From NCBI RefSeq assembly GCF_015694465.1, contig NZ_JADQDO010000014.1, positions 1 through 63,031 on the forward strand: a DNA stretch of 63,031 nucleotides, read 5' to 3'. The notes below the pieces were generated by a model. The model was not told the DNA's origin, made no database searches, and worked only from the letters and a program-made list of their open reading frames with translations. This document shows, in pieces, positions 27,101-35,850 of the stretch (position 1 is its first letter; the number at the start of each line of letters is the position of its first letter). Source of the DNA: Microvirga alba (lineage in GTDB: Bacteria; Pseudomonadota; Alphaproteobacteria; Rhizobiales; Beijerinckiaceae). The position numbers and the translations under genes are program-made.

Positions 27101-27327
27101 GGCATGCCTATGGGGATGTCGAGCCTGCAGCCTTGTTGGCCTTTGCGGGCGAGGTGGGCTCCTTTGCGGTGTCGGGAGTACCGGTGGACCGGGATGCACT
27201 CCTTGCGGAGGCGGGCCTCGACTGGCGAGCCAGCGAGGCAATCACTCTCGGCGTCTCCTACAGTGGCCAGATCGGTTCGCGGGCACAGGAGCATGCGCTC
27301 AAGGGCAACTTTTCCTGGAGATTTTGA
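24169..27327 (+). CDS. Autotransporter subtilisin-like serine protease
   Basis: A 1052-residue type Va secreted protease. The order is: signal peptide (~residues 1-45, ending SKASAAD), S8 peptidase domain with catalytic D107 (AVVDTGLD), H149 (GHGTHVAG) and S402 (GTSMAAP) plus oxyanion N272, then an autotransporter-associated beta-strand repeat (GAGNLVLAGANTYSGGTQV, GGALTLSGS) forming a passenger helix. The C-terminal ~280 residues form the beta-barrel, ending in the aromatic residue of FSWRF. All catalytic residues are present. ATG at 24169 is chosen; a GTG at 24142 in the same frame is possible. It probably acts at the cell surface on peptides or on other surface proteins. Confidence 0.9.
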   Translation: MISSLRVSRTSGCRSVQARLLLTGLLAGTATIGLLAGPSKASAADASVHLPVFAQSVFSNGSYTTAASPAFYETDEYQRSWYLGKINAAEAYALGFTGKGVLVAVVDTGLDMGHPEFLGRISPLLRSFAVNEPPGFMSDLKENGEIEGHGTHVAGIIGAARDGVGTQGVAYNATILPLRAVEVANDGTHDPTVAALHYAAQSGAKVLNGSYGPDALPPRWIPDPASPGNYMQNPYHRVMSDKLIGGPNIETEYKAVKAAADADIVLVFSAGNAYQSQPIAASSPDGIGFLPFIRPGNTQAGVYKFITGGTDLNNPATYVYADPNDPHYASLDFSDLQGSLITVVATDRNNQIASYSNRCGVTFLWCLSAPGGDDARPGQNRAEYEILSTYPFSTYAPMVGTSMAAPVVAGGAAVLREAFPYMTARQIIEVILTTTDPIGPKEIYGRGLFNLGRAVRGPKEFGAEGFAPAFDVDTRGYDSTWSNDIVGSGGLIKRGAGNLVLAGANTYSGGTQVLGGALTLSGSVASAMTVGPAGILRGTGIVQAPLTVAGTLEPGAAAGSFGTLTVTGNATLLSSSIYRVDANNRGAHDKLVVGGTTTLAGGTLEVVLVDGLAPVGTPLEIISSAGGATGIFGTLRSNSVSAFLDPRLHYAGGSVTVSFERNTVSLADAATSSGDKNVAAAIDSLGALSKLEDALIRLDAASADRAFDLLSGEAHAWVASVAYGNAQLVQNSVLSRLRQPLTGSTLPLLAQGSYAAAYAADRPDKAPQPVAVAPSPVAPRYALWGEGFGAWGKTRSDGNAASLDASTGGFVLGADAEVSDGLRLGLAGGYTRTSFDVEARLSSGANESVFGALYGAGSWGNLSLRLGTSFAHHDFAVSRNVAFPGFAEALRASYDGSTVQAFGEVGYRIGLGRVAVEPFAGAAALRLHTDGFQEHGGEAALTGFGRTYELGTTTLGVRAEARLSDEVPLLLRGLVGWRHAYGDVEPAALLAFAGEVGSFAVSGVPVDRDALLAEAGLDWRASEAITLGVSYSGQIGSRAQEHALKGNFSWRF

Positions 27328-27523
27328 GGCGCGGTACCGAGCGGGTTTTCAGTAAAGCGCGATCCAGATCCCGGGGATCTCCTTCGTTCTACCCGGAAGA
27401 ATGCGGGGGGATATCGACGGCCTTGTTGCGCACAAACCTCTCATCCCTGATCTAGACCCGGATCACATCGAAGAAGACGAACGGAGAGCAGATCTCCAGC
27501 GGCCACCTCTGGGGACCGTTGCA

Positions 27524-28822
27524 TTAACCTTGGCCACATAAGCCGGGGCGGTCCGCGCCAAGCCAGGCCTGCGCGCCAATGACCAGAGCCTCGATTCCAG
27601 TCTCGAGCGTCGGATGCAGAACCGGCGCGAATTGCGGGCTGTGATTGACCGGTAACTCGTTCAGCCTGCCCGCCGCTTTGGCCTTGAAATAAGTCTCCGG
27701 ATCGGTTCCACCTACAAACCAGAACACCGAAGGCACCTGCCACGCGGTACCGAAGCAGCCGAAATCCTCACTAGCCGGCGCGGGGCCGGTGTGCTTCACC
27801 CGGTCTGGAGAAAAATAACCGCGAAAAGCCTCGGCGATGCGGTTGCTCGCGGCCTCGTCGTTCACATTCAACGGATAGTGGTCGAGCGGCGTGATCTCGG
27901 GCTTGCGCGGGGCACCCGAGGCTTCGGCCTCGGCATTGACAATCCGCTCGATCGCCTCGAGCACATGCTTGCGCACGCCGGCATCGAATGTGCGCACATT
28001 GAGCTTGATGATGGCATCGCCGGGAATGACGTTCTCCTTCGTGCCGGCCTGCAACACTCCGACCGTGAGCACCGCTGCATCGGTAGCGGCAATCTCCCGT
28101 GACACAACCGTCTGGAGCCGCAGGACGACGGATGCCGCCATGACGACGGGGTCGACGCTGGCCTGCGGCATCGAGCCATGCGCGCCGCGCCCGAACAGGC
28201 GGATTTGAAGGCTGTCCGCCGCAGAGGTGATTGGCCCGGCGCTGCCGGCGACGGTACCCGCGGGACCGACCATGACATGCTGGCCAAGCACAACATCCGG
28301 CCTGGGAAAGCGTTCAAGCAAGCCGTCGTCGATCATGGCTTGGGCGCCTTGGGCGGTTTCTTCACCAGGCTGGAAGACGGCCATCAAGGTACCCTTCCAA
28401 CCATCGCGCACCTGTGACAACAATGTCGCCGCACCTACCAGCCAGGCCACATGCATGTCGTGGCCGCACATATGCCCAACCGGCACGGAGTTCCCTTCGG
28501 CATCCGTTGCCGTGACTTTGCTGGCATAGGCAAGGCCGGTGTTCTCAGCGATCGGCAACGCGTCCATGTCCGCGCGCAGCATCACCGTCGGCCCCTCGCC
28601 GTTGCGGAGCAGTCCCACCACACCGGTCTGGCCGACCCCTGTCGTTACCTCGTAACCGGCTTTCTTGAGCCTGTCCGCAGCAATACCCGCCGTTCGCATC
28701 TCCTGCATCGACAATTCGGGATGGGCGTGAATGTCCATATAGAGCGCCTCAAGATCGGGCAGCAGCTTGCCCATGTTCGCCAGGACAACGGATGCGCCTT
28801 TGGGGGAGGTATGCTCAGCCAT
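27524..28822 (-). CDS. M20-family amidohydrolase (hippurate hydrolase-like)
   Basis: A 432-residue dinuclear metal aminoacylase. Recognisable blocks are HAHPELSMQE, MLRADMDALPI, GHMCGHDMHVA (metal ligands), PGEETAQGAQAMIDDG (catalytic Glu pair) and the dimerisation/lid domain around GRGAHGSMPQASVDPV. The family hydrolyses N-acyl or amide bonds of amino acids, such as hippurate or indole-acetyl conjugates. The start at 28822 is chosen because GGCAGGAGATC precedes it. It is a single leftward gene, divergent from the chemoreceptor. No transporter is directly attached. Confidence 0.88.
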   Translation of the reverse strand: MAEHTSPKGASVVLANMGKLLPDLEALYMDIHAHPELSMQEMRTAGIAADRLKKAGYEVTTGVGQTGVVGLLRNGEGPTVMLRADMDALPIAENTGLAYASKVTATDAEGNSVPVGHMCGHDMHVAWLVGAATLLSQVRDGWKGTLMAVFQPGEETAQGAQAMIDDGLLERFPRPDVVLGQHVMVGPAGTVAGSAGPITSAADSLQIRLFGRGAHGSMPQASVDPVVMAASVVLRLQTVVSREIAATDAAVLTVGVLQAGTKENVIPGDAIIKLNVRTFDAGVRKHVLEAIERIVNAEAEASGAPRKPEITPLDHYPLNVNDEAASNRIAEAFRGYFSPDRVKHTGPAPASEDFGCFGTAWQVPSVFWFVGGTDPETYFKAKAAGRLNELPVNHSPQFAPVLHPTLETGIEALVIGAQAWLGADRPGLCGQG

Positions 28823-29197
28823 GATGATCTCCTGCCGATGCCCCACGCCGGCCTGGCGCCGTGATCGGCCTCCAAGCCTTCGAAGCTCCAGGGGCGGAGA
28901 CCACGATCATGGTCTCCAACGGTGACAGCAAGCCCGAACTCCCGCGATCAACCGATCGTTACTTCATCTAGCCCTCTGTCCACGTTCAGGCCGTGGATCT
29001 TCGCGGATCATTCGGATGCGCGTCCCGATTCATCCATTGCGGAGGGTGAGGGCCGGCTCACGCAATTAGCAATATATTCATGGGTTCTTTCGTATTGACC
29101 CGCCTGATCATAGGCGCGGTGAATTCGGCCACTAAGGGCTCTTTGCTGACGCATAGACGATGTTGATATCGGCTGATTTCGGTGGAGAGACGAAGAA
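28823..29197. other. Divergent intergenic region with a possible C-terminal gene remnant
   Basis: This 375-base gap holds the promoters of the M20 gene and the chemoreceptor. On the plus strand from about 28860 to the TAG at 28969-28971 there is a clean frame (reading AVIGLQAFEAPGAETT and ending STDRYFI) that looks like the tail of a larger protein, without a start. The family was not recognised. The remaining bases up to 29197 are more AT-rich and without features. Confidence 0.3.
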
Positions 29198-31297
29198 ATG
29201 CACATCGCGGGGCTCATTCGCCGGTCTATCGGCCTCAAACTGGCTATTGCGGTGGTCGCATCTTTGATCTTGGGCATTGGTTCGATGGTGTTCGTGATTG
29301 CGCATCAGACGCGAAACAACTCCGAACGCGCTGCTTTGGAGGCTGGCCGCGCCATTGCTGACGGTATAGCAGAAGATATTGGCCGCGAGCTTGACCAGTC
29401 GATGAGCGCGGTGCGGACGATGGTCGATGCGTTCAAGGGTATCTATCGGACAAGCTCCCCCAACCGCCAGAGTTATGAGGCCGTTCTTCGCGACGTGCTT
29501 CAGAATAACCCGCAGCTTCTGGGCACCTGGACCGGCTGGGAGCCTAACGCATTCGATGGACGCGATACGGACTTCGTCGGTAAGCCCGGGAGCGATCAGA
29601 CTGGCCGTTTCGTCCCTTATATCGTGCGAGCCGGCGATCGTATTTTAGTCAATGCACTCGTCAATTACACAGTTCCTGGTGATGGAGATTATTACATCGT
29701 CCCGATGAAGACGCAGCGCGAGTCTCTGATCGAACCGTACATCTACGAGATCGAGGGTCGTCCGACTCTTATGACGAGCCTCTCAGCGCCGGTCACGCTG
29801 GATGGGAAGAGGCTTGGTATCGTCGGCATCGACCTTGCGCTGTCGAATATTGAACAAGCGCTTGCCAAGCTGAAGCCTTTAGGGATCGGAAGCGTCGCCC
29901 TTATTTCGAACAAGGGCGTGTGGCTCGCCGCGCGCGATCCTTCCATGCTGACGAAATCTATCGAGGCGCGCGATGAAACGCTTGCGAGCGTCAAGGATAT
30001 GATTGCGCGCGGTGAAGCGCATGTACAGCGTGTGGAGAGTGTTCTCGACGGTGGCCATGAGGTGCTTCGGATTTTCGTTCCGCTGAAGGTTGGGCGCTCC
30101 GACACGCCGTGGTCAGTGATGGTGACCTTGCCCGTCGACGGGCTCCTTGCGCCGGCGCACCAACTCGAACGGTTCATCGCGGTGTCCGCTCTCGTTCTTC
30201 TCATCGCACTGTCAGCTCTGTTGTTGGTGTTGGTCCGCCGACTCGTCCAGCGGCCGCTCGCGGGTGTGACGGAAGCGATAAATCGCCTCAGCTCCGGAAA
30301 TACCGACGTGACCGCCACCCAGGATCTTGCAGCGCGACAGGACGAGATCGGCGCTGTGGCTCGGGCGTTGGAGGTGTTCCGCCGCAATGCCATCGAGGCT
30401 CGGCGCCTCGCGGTCGAGCAGGAGGCCGAGAACGACGCCAAGATGCACAGAGCGCAGGTGTTAGATCAGCTGACGAAGCAGTTCGAGACGAATGTCTCGG
30501 CTCTCACGCAGAGCCTGTCCTCGTCCGCCACCGAGATGGAAGCTACGGCGCAATCCATGGCTCATGTGGCCGATCAAACCAACGGTCAGGCCGTCACCGT
30601 GGCCTCGGCCGCCGAGCAGACCTCGGCTAATGTCCAAACGGTGGCGGCCGCCACCGAGGAGCTGTCGATCTCGATCCGCGAGATCGCCGGCCAAGTCACT
30701 CAGTCGTCCCAGATCGCGGAGCGGGCGGTGGCCGATGCCGAGCGCACGAATGATACCGTGCAGATGCTGGCTGCCTCGGCCGAGAAGATCGGTCACGTGA
30801 TCGCACTGATCAACACCATCGCGGGCCAGACCAACCTCTTGGCGCTCAACGCCACTATCGAGGCGGCGCGCGCCGGTGAGGCCGGCAAGGGCTTTGCCGT
30901 GGTGGCCTCCGAGGTTAAGGAACTGGCCAACCAGACCGCCAAGGCGACGGAGGAGATCTCGAGTCAGATCGGCTCGGTGCAGCAAGTAACGACACAGGCC
31001 GTCGGTGCGATCCAGCAGATCGCCCGCACAATCATGGAGATGTCGCAAATCTCGGTGTCGATTGCGGCGGCGATGGAGGAGCAGGGGGCGGCCACGGCGG
31101 AGATCGCCCGCAACGTGCAGGAGGCGGCGCGTGGCACCGAGATGGTTACCGGCAACATCGACAATGTCAGGCGAGGTGCCGGTGAGACAGGGGCAGCAGC
31201 CTCGCGGGTTCTCGGCGCCGCGCGGGAGCTGGCTCGCGACTCGGATAATCTGGGGCAGGAGGTCAATGCCTTCCTGTCCGGTGTCAAAGCCGCGTGA
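29198..31297 (+). CDS. Methyl-accepting chemotaxis protein with dCache sensor
   Basis: A 699-residue chemoreceptor. In order: TM1 (~10-32), a periplasmic dCache domain (~40-320, containing [16 protein letters not shown] and [10 protein letters not shown]), TM2 (~328-350), HAMP (~345-400), and the cytoplasmic signalling domain with the conserved hairpin tip ([20 protein letters not shown]) near residue 545. The amino-acid-specific dCache motif (R-x-W before the Asp) is not evident, so the ligand is unknown. No C-terminal CheR/CheB-binding pentapeptide is seen. No other chemotaxis genes are nearby, so it must signal to a chemosensory array encoded elsewhere. Confidence 0.9.
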   Translation: MHIAGLIRRSIGLKLAIAVVASLILGIGSMVFVIAHQTRNNSERAALEAGRAIADGIAEDIGRELDQSMSAVRTMVDAFKGIYRTSSPNRQSYEAVLRDVLQNNPQLLGTWTGWEPNAFDGRDTDFVGKPGSDQTGRFVPYIVRAGDRILVNALVNYTVPGDGDYYIVPMKTQRESLIEPYIYEIEGRPTLMTSLSAPVTLDGKRLGIVGIDLALSNIEQALAKLKPLGIGSVALISNKGVWLAARDPSMLTKSIEARDETLASVKDMIARGEAHVQRVESVLDGGHEVLRIFVPLKVGRSDTPWSVMVTLPVDGLLAPAHQLERFIAVSALVLLIALSALLLVLVRRLVQRPLAGVTEAINRLSSGNTDVTATQDLAARQDEIGAVARALEVFRRNAIEARRLAVEQEAENDAKMHRAQVLDQLTKQFETNVSALTQSLSSSATEMEATAQSMAHVADQTNGQAVTVASAAEQTSANVQTVAAATEELSISIREIAGQVTQSSQIAERAVADAERTNDTVQMLAASAEKIGHVIALINTIAGQTNLLALNATIEAARAGEAGKGFAVVASEVKELANQTAKATEEISSQIGSVQQVTTQAVGAIQQIARTIMEMSQISVSIAAAMEEQGAATAEIARNVQEAARGTEMVTGNIDNVRRGAGETGAAASRVLGAARELARDSDNLGQEVNAFLSGVKAA

Positions 31298-31493
31298 CCC
31301 ATACACGGGGTGTAGGAAACCGGCGCCCCGTCCACGCTTGCTCTAGTGCAACTCAGCACGACCCGTGCGCGAGGCTTTATCTCGTCTTCAGAGCATAGGG
31401 CTTGTGTTGCGGGAGCCCTATCTGCGTGCTCGGTGAAAGAGCTCAACTCGGCGTGCTCGAACTTTTCGAGGTGCGCGAAGGAAGCATGGGAAG

Positions 31494-31889
31494 CTATGGC
31501 CTGCCGGGGCCGGCCTCCGAGAGCATGCCCGAGATGATGGACAATGCCTTCCAGGCGTGCCGTCCGCCGCGACCGTTGGGCGACAACGCCATCGTCAAAG
31601 CGTTCGACAAAGATGCGCCGTCGGCACCTTGCCACAACGCAGAAGAAACGCCGCGCCAGTCAGTCCGGGACAAGTCCAGATAATCAGCAGGGCCGAATAC
31701 GATGACATCGTCATCGACGATCGCGCGACCGTTGGCGTAACGCCGCACAGGCAGGATGTACTTCTTGAAGTCACATCTCTGAAGGTCCTCCAGAAACGTG
31801 TGAAACCGCTTGGCCTTGTCGAGGATGTCCGGGCTGGGGAGTTCGACGTAGTCGGACAATGAGGAGAGCTTCGAGTCGATCCTAGACAT
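31494..31889 (-). pseudogene. N-terminal fragment of a PLP aminotransferase class I/II-like protein
   Basis: From ATG at 31889 the frame reads ~70 residues resembling the start of alpha-oxoamine-synthase/serine-palmitoyltransferase-like proteins (FHTFLEDLQRCDFKKYILPV, then DDDVIVFGPADYLDLS, compare GREVLMFGSNDYLGL). After about position 31690 the frame continues ~60 codons to a stop at 31494 without resemblance. The PLP-binding core is absent. It lies 200 bases outside the left IS6 copy, so truncation during island acquisition is plausible. Confidence 0.45.
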
Positions 31890-32088
31890 TTCGAAACCGC
31901 CATTGCAAACGGGCCATTGATCCAAACCCATCGTTACATGGATTGACCGCGTGAAGTGGAGACACCTACAGGATGACGACGGCAGCGGCAGCGACCATGC
32001 CCCAATAGGGGTGCGCAACCAGCTTTCCGGCAGGGGAGGGCGGATCGCCGTCCCATCTGCTGCGTGAAGCGCGCATGCGAAGTAGACG

Positions 32089-32650
32089 GGATCTGTCGCA
32101 AACCGTTTGTTTCAGAGTTTCAGGTACTGTGTCGGCAGTCTCAACGACTGAGGACACGGTGTTCAAGGGCAGGCCTTTCGATCGATCCGCGATCCTGCTC
32201 CGTGTTCGGCGGCATCTGGCCTACAATCTGAGCCTGCGAAATCTTGGTTCTCAAACGGCATGGCCGTCCAGATCGGGTCGTCATCGATGGCAGCCAGACC
32301 AACCGAGAAGCGATCATGTCCTGCGACAGGACAGACCGACTGCAGGATAGATCAAGGCATGAGCCAAAGCCGATCAAGATTCGACAAAGCCGCTATTTGA
32401 ACAACCGCATCGAACAGGATCATCGTCGGATCAAAAGGCGCGTTCGGCCCATGCTCGGTTTCCAAACCGTCGACACTGCCCGTGTCCTTCTCGGCGGGAT
32501 TGAGATGATCCACATGATGAGGAAAGGACAGGCGCAGTACGCCCAAAATCTGCAGCCGTCACTCGCGGATCAATTCGATCTGCTCGCAGTGTGAATATCG
32601 CATGGGTATTCCGGCATCATTTGACCTCACTCCAAATTTGCGACGGAACC
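32089..32650 (+). mobile_element. IS6-family insertion sequence, internally deleted copy (left)
   Basis: Bounded by 14-bp terminal inverted repeats: GGATCTGTCGCAAA at 32089-32102 and TTTGCGACGGAACC at 32637-32650 (12 of 14 complementary). The transposase reads from GTG 32159 (FKGRPFDRS..YNLSLRNL), then jumps by an internal deletion of ~242 bases (junction ~32246-32250). The C-terminal half is in another frame, carrying VVIDGSQTNREAI and RYLNNRIEQDHRRIKRR to 32594. The first catalytic Asp region is gone, so it cannot encode an active enzyme. It is inverted relative to the copy at 48698-49501. The 8 bases on either side do not match each other. Confidence 0.85.
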
Positions 32651-32663
32651 ATTCGCAAGGCCT

Positions 32664-32912
32664 TGACCGCTGATAATCCTGCTCGATGCGGTTGCTCGGG
32701 TAAGGCCTCAACCGGATCAGGTCCGTCTGCATCTTGATCAATCGCGCAATTGTTGGTGGCATCGCAGGGCATGACCGCCCGCGATAAGTCCGGCTGCTCT
32801 CGATCACGATCCGACCGGGACGTGCTGCTCGCGAGCCTTGGTCACGGGCACTCGCGGCCGCCAAGTCGCGGTGTTCGCTAAACCATAATTCGACCGTGTC
32901 GTCCACGGTCAT
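32664..32912 (-). pseudogene. Older, diverged IS6-family transposase fragment
   Basis: On the minus strand, from 32912 the frame reads DDTVELWFSEHRDLAAA, ARPGRIVIESSRTYRG and SNRIEQDYQRS. This is the middle part of an IS6 transposase in correct order but heavily mutated (the second catalytic Asp of VIDGS has become VIESS). It lies directly beside the left IS copy and overlaps the last 4 bases of the dihydropyrimidinase gene. Its orientation is opposite to the left IS copy and the same as the right one. Evidence for at least two generations of IS6 insertion at this junction. Confidence 0.6.
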
Positions 32913-34300
32913 GCGAAGCCAGCGCCGCGCGGGAGAAAGGTGCCGGACCCCTTCGTCGCCCTCAGGTCCCCATCGGCGACGATGATCTCTCCGCGGCGCA
33001 CAACGATTTCTGGGTAACCGCGCACGGTGCGGCCCTCATAGGGGGTGTATCCCGTCCGATCGTGCAGCGTGGCCGCCGTAAGCGTATGGGACCGCTCGGG
33101 GTTCCAGAGAACGATATCGGCATCAGCGCCGATCATGATGGCTCCCTTGCGTGGAAAGAGCCCGTAGTGCCTCGCCGGCGCGGTGGAAGTGAGATCGACA
33201 AAATCCGCAATCGACATGCGCCCCTGCGAAATCATCGCGTCGAACATGAGCATCTGACGTGCCTCGAGGCCGGGCATTCCATTGGCGATCTGCTTAAACG
33301 TCGCGTTCGGCCCGTTCTTGAGCTTGCCCGTCTCATCCCATGCATAGGGTGCGTGATCCGATGAAACGAGCTGGAGATCGCGCCGGCGCAGCGCCTCCCA
33401 CAATGCTTCCTGATCGGATTTGCTGCGTAATGGCGGGCTGCAGCACCACTTGGCGCCCTCGATTCCCGGCTTGTCCACGTCCTCCTCTGTCAGGAGAAGA
33501 TAGTGTGGGCAGGTTTCTGCCGTGACGCGCACGCCGCGTTCGCGCGCCTCACGCACCACCGCTGCACCCTCCGACGTCGAGACGTGAAAGATCGTCACGG
33601 GATGACCGGTGAATTCCGCCATCGCGATCAATCGTTGAAAGGCTTCCGTCTCCGATTCCCGAGGATGGCTCGCCGGCTGGTACCGCGGCGAGGTCTTGCC
33701 ATCCTGGAGCAAGCGTTTCGACATCCACGCGATCATGCCGTGGTTCTCGGCATGGACGCAGACCGTCGCATCGTGCTCGCGTGCGATTGCAAGGAGGTCG
33801 AGGATTTGCTCGTCCTCGAGCCGGATTCGGTCATAGGTCATGAAGGCCTTGATCGAAGCATGCCCCTCTCCGATCAACTCCGGTAGCGCAGCGAGAGCTT
33901 CTTCGGTCGGGTCGGCGACGATCATATGGAAACTGTAGTCCACCATCGCGCCCCGTCGCGCAGCGAGGTGATAGTCCTTCACGACAGTTCTGAGATCCAT
34001 ACCTCGTTGCTGTGCTGCGAAGGAGATGACGGTCGTCGTGCCACCGAATGCCGCAGATGCAGTCGCGCTCTCGAAATCGTCCGCCGTCATGATGCCCGCG
34101 GCGGACATTTGCTCGATGTGACAATGACTGTCGACTCCGCCGGGCAGAACAAAACGTCCCTTCGCGTCCAATTCGGCCGCGCCGGTTGCCAGATCCGTGC
34201 CAATCCCCACGATGCGGCCACCACGAACGCCAACATCCGCTGCAAAGGTACCCTCTGAGGTGCCGACGACGCCACCGCGAATGACGAGATCATAGGACAT
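32909..34300 (-). CDS. Dihydropyrimidinase/D-hydantoinase-family amidohydrolase
   Basis: A 463-residue cyclic amidase opening dihydropyrimidine or hydantoin rings to N-carbamoyl amino acids. With the ATG at 34300 the metal ligands fall at H59 and H61 (SHCHIE), carboxylated K151 (SIKAFMTY), H183 (CVHAEN), H239 (IFHVST) and D315 (SSDHAP), nearly the standard numbering; this supports that start over a TTG two codons upstream. It lies at the 3' end of a leftward catabolic operon. The upstream racemase-like gene fits hydantoin chemistry, but no recognisable N-carbamoylase is present unless the amidase at 36865 serves. Its last codons touch an IS relic. Confidence 0.88.
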   Translation of the reverse strand: MSYDLVIRGGVVGTSEGTFAADVGVRGGRIVGIGTDLATGAAELDAKGRFVLPGGVDSHCHIEQMSAAGIMTADDFESATASAAFGGTTTVISFAAQQRGMDLRTVVKDYHLAARRGAMVDYSFHMIVADPTEEALAALPELIGEGHASIKAFMTYDRIRLEDEQILDLLAIAREHDATVCVHAENHGMIAWMSKRLLQDGKTSPRYQPASHPRESETEAFQRLIAMAEFTGHPVTIFHVSTSEGAAVVREARERGVRVTAETCPHYLLLTEEDVDKPGIEGAKWCCSPPLRSKSDQEALWEALRRRDLQLVSSDHAPYAWDETGKLKNGPNATFKQIANGMPGLEARQMLMFDAMISQGRMSIADFVDLTSTAPARHYGLFPRKGAIMIGADADIVLWNPERSHTLTAATLHDRTGYTPYEGRTVRGYPEIVVRRGEIIVADGDLRATKGSGTFLPRGAGFA

Positions 34301-34378
34301 GGTCAAGGGTTCCTTTCATGCGAACCGCAATAACTTCTCGGCGCGATAGAATTCCCGATATCATGGTGGCTCTGCGTA

Positions 34379-35062
34379 TCATTTTATATTTCCGGGTCGA
34401 TTCAATTTCGTGAATCCATCTGCCATGGCGATCGCGGCCTGGGTCGGGTCCACGACGGGAATGCCGAGCTCATGCTCGAGCGATGCGCGAATGCCCGACA
34501 TGGCGGCGCCACCCATGAGAATTACGTCCGCGCCATCCTGACGTTTCAGAATCTGGCCCGTCTCGACCATCCGTGCGAACATTGCCTCACGGTCCTTGAG
34601 TTCGGCGACACCAAGTCCGATCGCCCTGTCGCCTGCGAGCCGTTCACCGATACCCATCGCTGCGAAGTAGCGTAAGTGACGTGGAACGGCTGCCTGGAGA
34701 ATGGAGATGACGCCAAGACGCCGACCCAGCAGCATGGCTGCCAGCGCGCCGCATTCTGCGATGCCGAAGACCGGTCGCCGCAGGCGCTCGCGCAGCAGGA
34801 AAAGGCCGGGATCGCTGAAACAGGCGACAACGAACGCCGCAGCCTCAGTTTCCTTTTCGAGGGCGTAGCGCAGCATCGGTGGGACCGAGTCTTGCAGGTC
34901 GGTCTCCGTCTCGATGCCCTTCGGCCCGTCCGACATCGAAACGCAGATCACGTCCCGACCCGCAGCCTGGAAAGGAGCAGCGGCGAGCGCGATGGCCTGT
35001 GTGACATGCGCGCTCGAGTTGGGGTTGATCACATGGATCGTATCCGTCAACGTCCGCTCCAT
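34379..35062 (-). CDS. Asp/Glu/hydantoin racemase-family protein lacking one catalytic Cys
   Basis: A 227-residue protein of the hydantoin racemase (HyuE) branch of the Asp/Glu racemase superfamily: HVINPNSSAHVTQAI at the start, VVACFSDPGL with the first Cys (C81), and PVFGIAECGALAA. The second half-site, normally GCAGM, reads MGGAAMSG, with Gly at position 185 where the second catalytic Cys is expected. A two-base racemase mechanism would therefore not work as usual. A one-Cys decarboxylase- or isomerase-like activity, or a binding role, is possible. The ATG at 35062 is preferred over a TTG two codons upstream that overlaps the SDR stop. Confidence 0.78.
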   Translation of the reverse strand: MERTLTDTIHVINPNSSAHVTQAIALAAAPFQAAGRDVICVSMSDGPKGIETETDLQDSVPPMLRYALEKETEAAAFVVACFSDPGLFLLRERLRRPVFGIAECGALAAMLLGRRLGVISILQAAVPRHLRYFAAMGIGERLAGDRAIGLGVAELKDREAMFARMVETGQILKRQDGADVILMGGAAMSGIRASLEHELGIPVVDPTQAAIAMADGFTKLNRPGNIK

Positions 35063-35064
35063 CT

Positions 35065-35850
35065 TCAAATGCTCGCGATCAGGCCGCCATCGATCCGCAA
35101 GGTCGCACCGGTGATGTACGAGGCCTGTGCGCTGGCGAGAAAGGTGACAGCGGCCGCGTATTCCGGAGGCTCGCCATATCGCCCCATGGGGATGGATTGC
35201 GTGCTCTCCGCCGTGACATCCTCAACGGACCGGCCCTCGCGCGCGGCCTTCTGCTGATCGAGAAAGCGGATGCGACCTGTCGCGATCCGTCCAGGAATGA
35301 CGATGTTTGCCGTCACGCCGTCGCGGGCAACCTCGCGCGCCAGCGTCTTCGACCAACCGACGAGGGAAAGCCGCAGCGCGTTCGACAGTCCGAGATTGGG
35401 AATGGGGGCTATCACGCCGGAGGATGCCGAGGTGATGATCCGTCCCCACTGCCTTGCGCGCATGCCGGGAAGAACGCGATCGGTCACGGCGATGACCGAG
35501 AGAACCATCGCACGAAAATGCTTTTCCCATGTTTCTGCGGTCTGGCCGGAGGCGGGGCTCGGCGGCGGCCCTCCCGTATTGTTCACGAGAATGTCGACAG
35601 GTCCCCATTCGCGTTCGATGGTGGCGACGTTCGCTTCGACAGAGGCGATGTCGCCGAGATCCCACACAATGGTGAGAGCCTGCGCGCCCGCCTTACGGAC
35701 CTCAGCCGCGGTTCGGGCAAGGCTGTCGGCGTCGATATCTGCGAGCGCGACCTTGGCTCCATCTGCAGCGAGCGCAAGGGCGATCGCGCTGCCGAGGCCG
35801 CCGCCCGCTCCAAGAACGAGCGCGACCTTCCCTTCAATTCCGAGCTTCAT
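35065..35850 (-). CDS. Short-chain dehydrogenase/reductase lacking the YxxxK pair
   Basis: A 261-residue SDR with an N-terminal nucleotide-binding motif (LVLGAGGGLGSAIAL), NNTGG in place of NNAG, and a Ser loop (ITSASSGV). The catalytic Tyr-x-x-x-Lys is replaced by L153-GLS-N157 (PNLGLSNALR), a substitution known from one SDR subgroup whose chemistry is poorly defined. The C-terminus YITGATLRIDGGLIAS is typical. The start at 35850 overlaps the upstream aldolase stop (ATGA). It is part of the amidase-aldolase-SDR-racemase-hydantoinase operon and presumably processes a carbonyl or hydroxyl intermediate. Confidence 0.82.
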   Translation of the reverse strand: MKLGIEGKVALVLGAGGGLGSAIALALAADGAKVALADIDADSLARTAAEVRKAGAQALTIVWDLGDIASVEANVATIEREWGPVDILVNNTGGPPPSPASGQTAETWEKHFRAMVLSVIAVTDRVLPGMRARQWGRIITSASSGVIAPIPNLGLSNALRLSLVGWSKTLAREVARDGVTANIVIPGRIATGRIRFLDQQKAAREGRSVEDVTAESTQSIPMGRYGEPPEYAAAVTFLASAQASYITGATLRIDGGLIASI

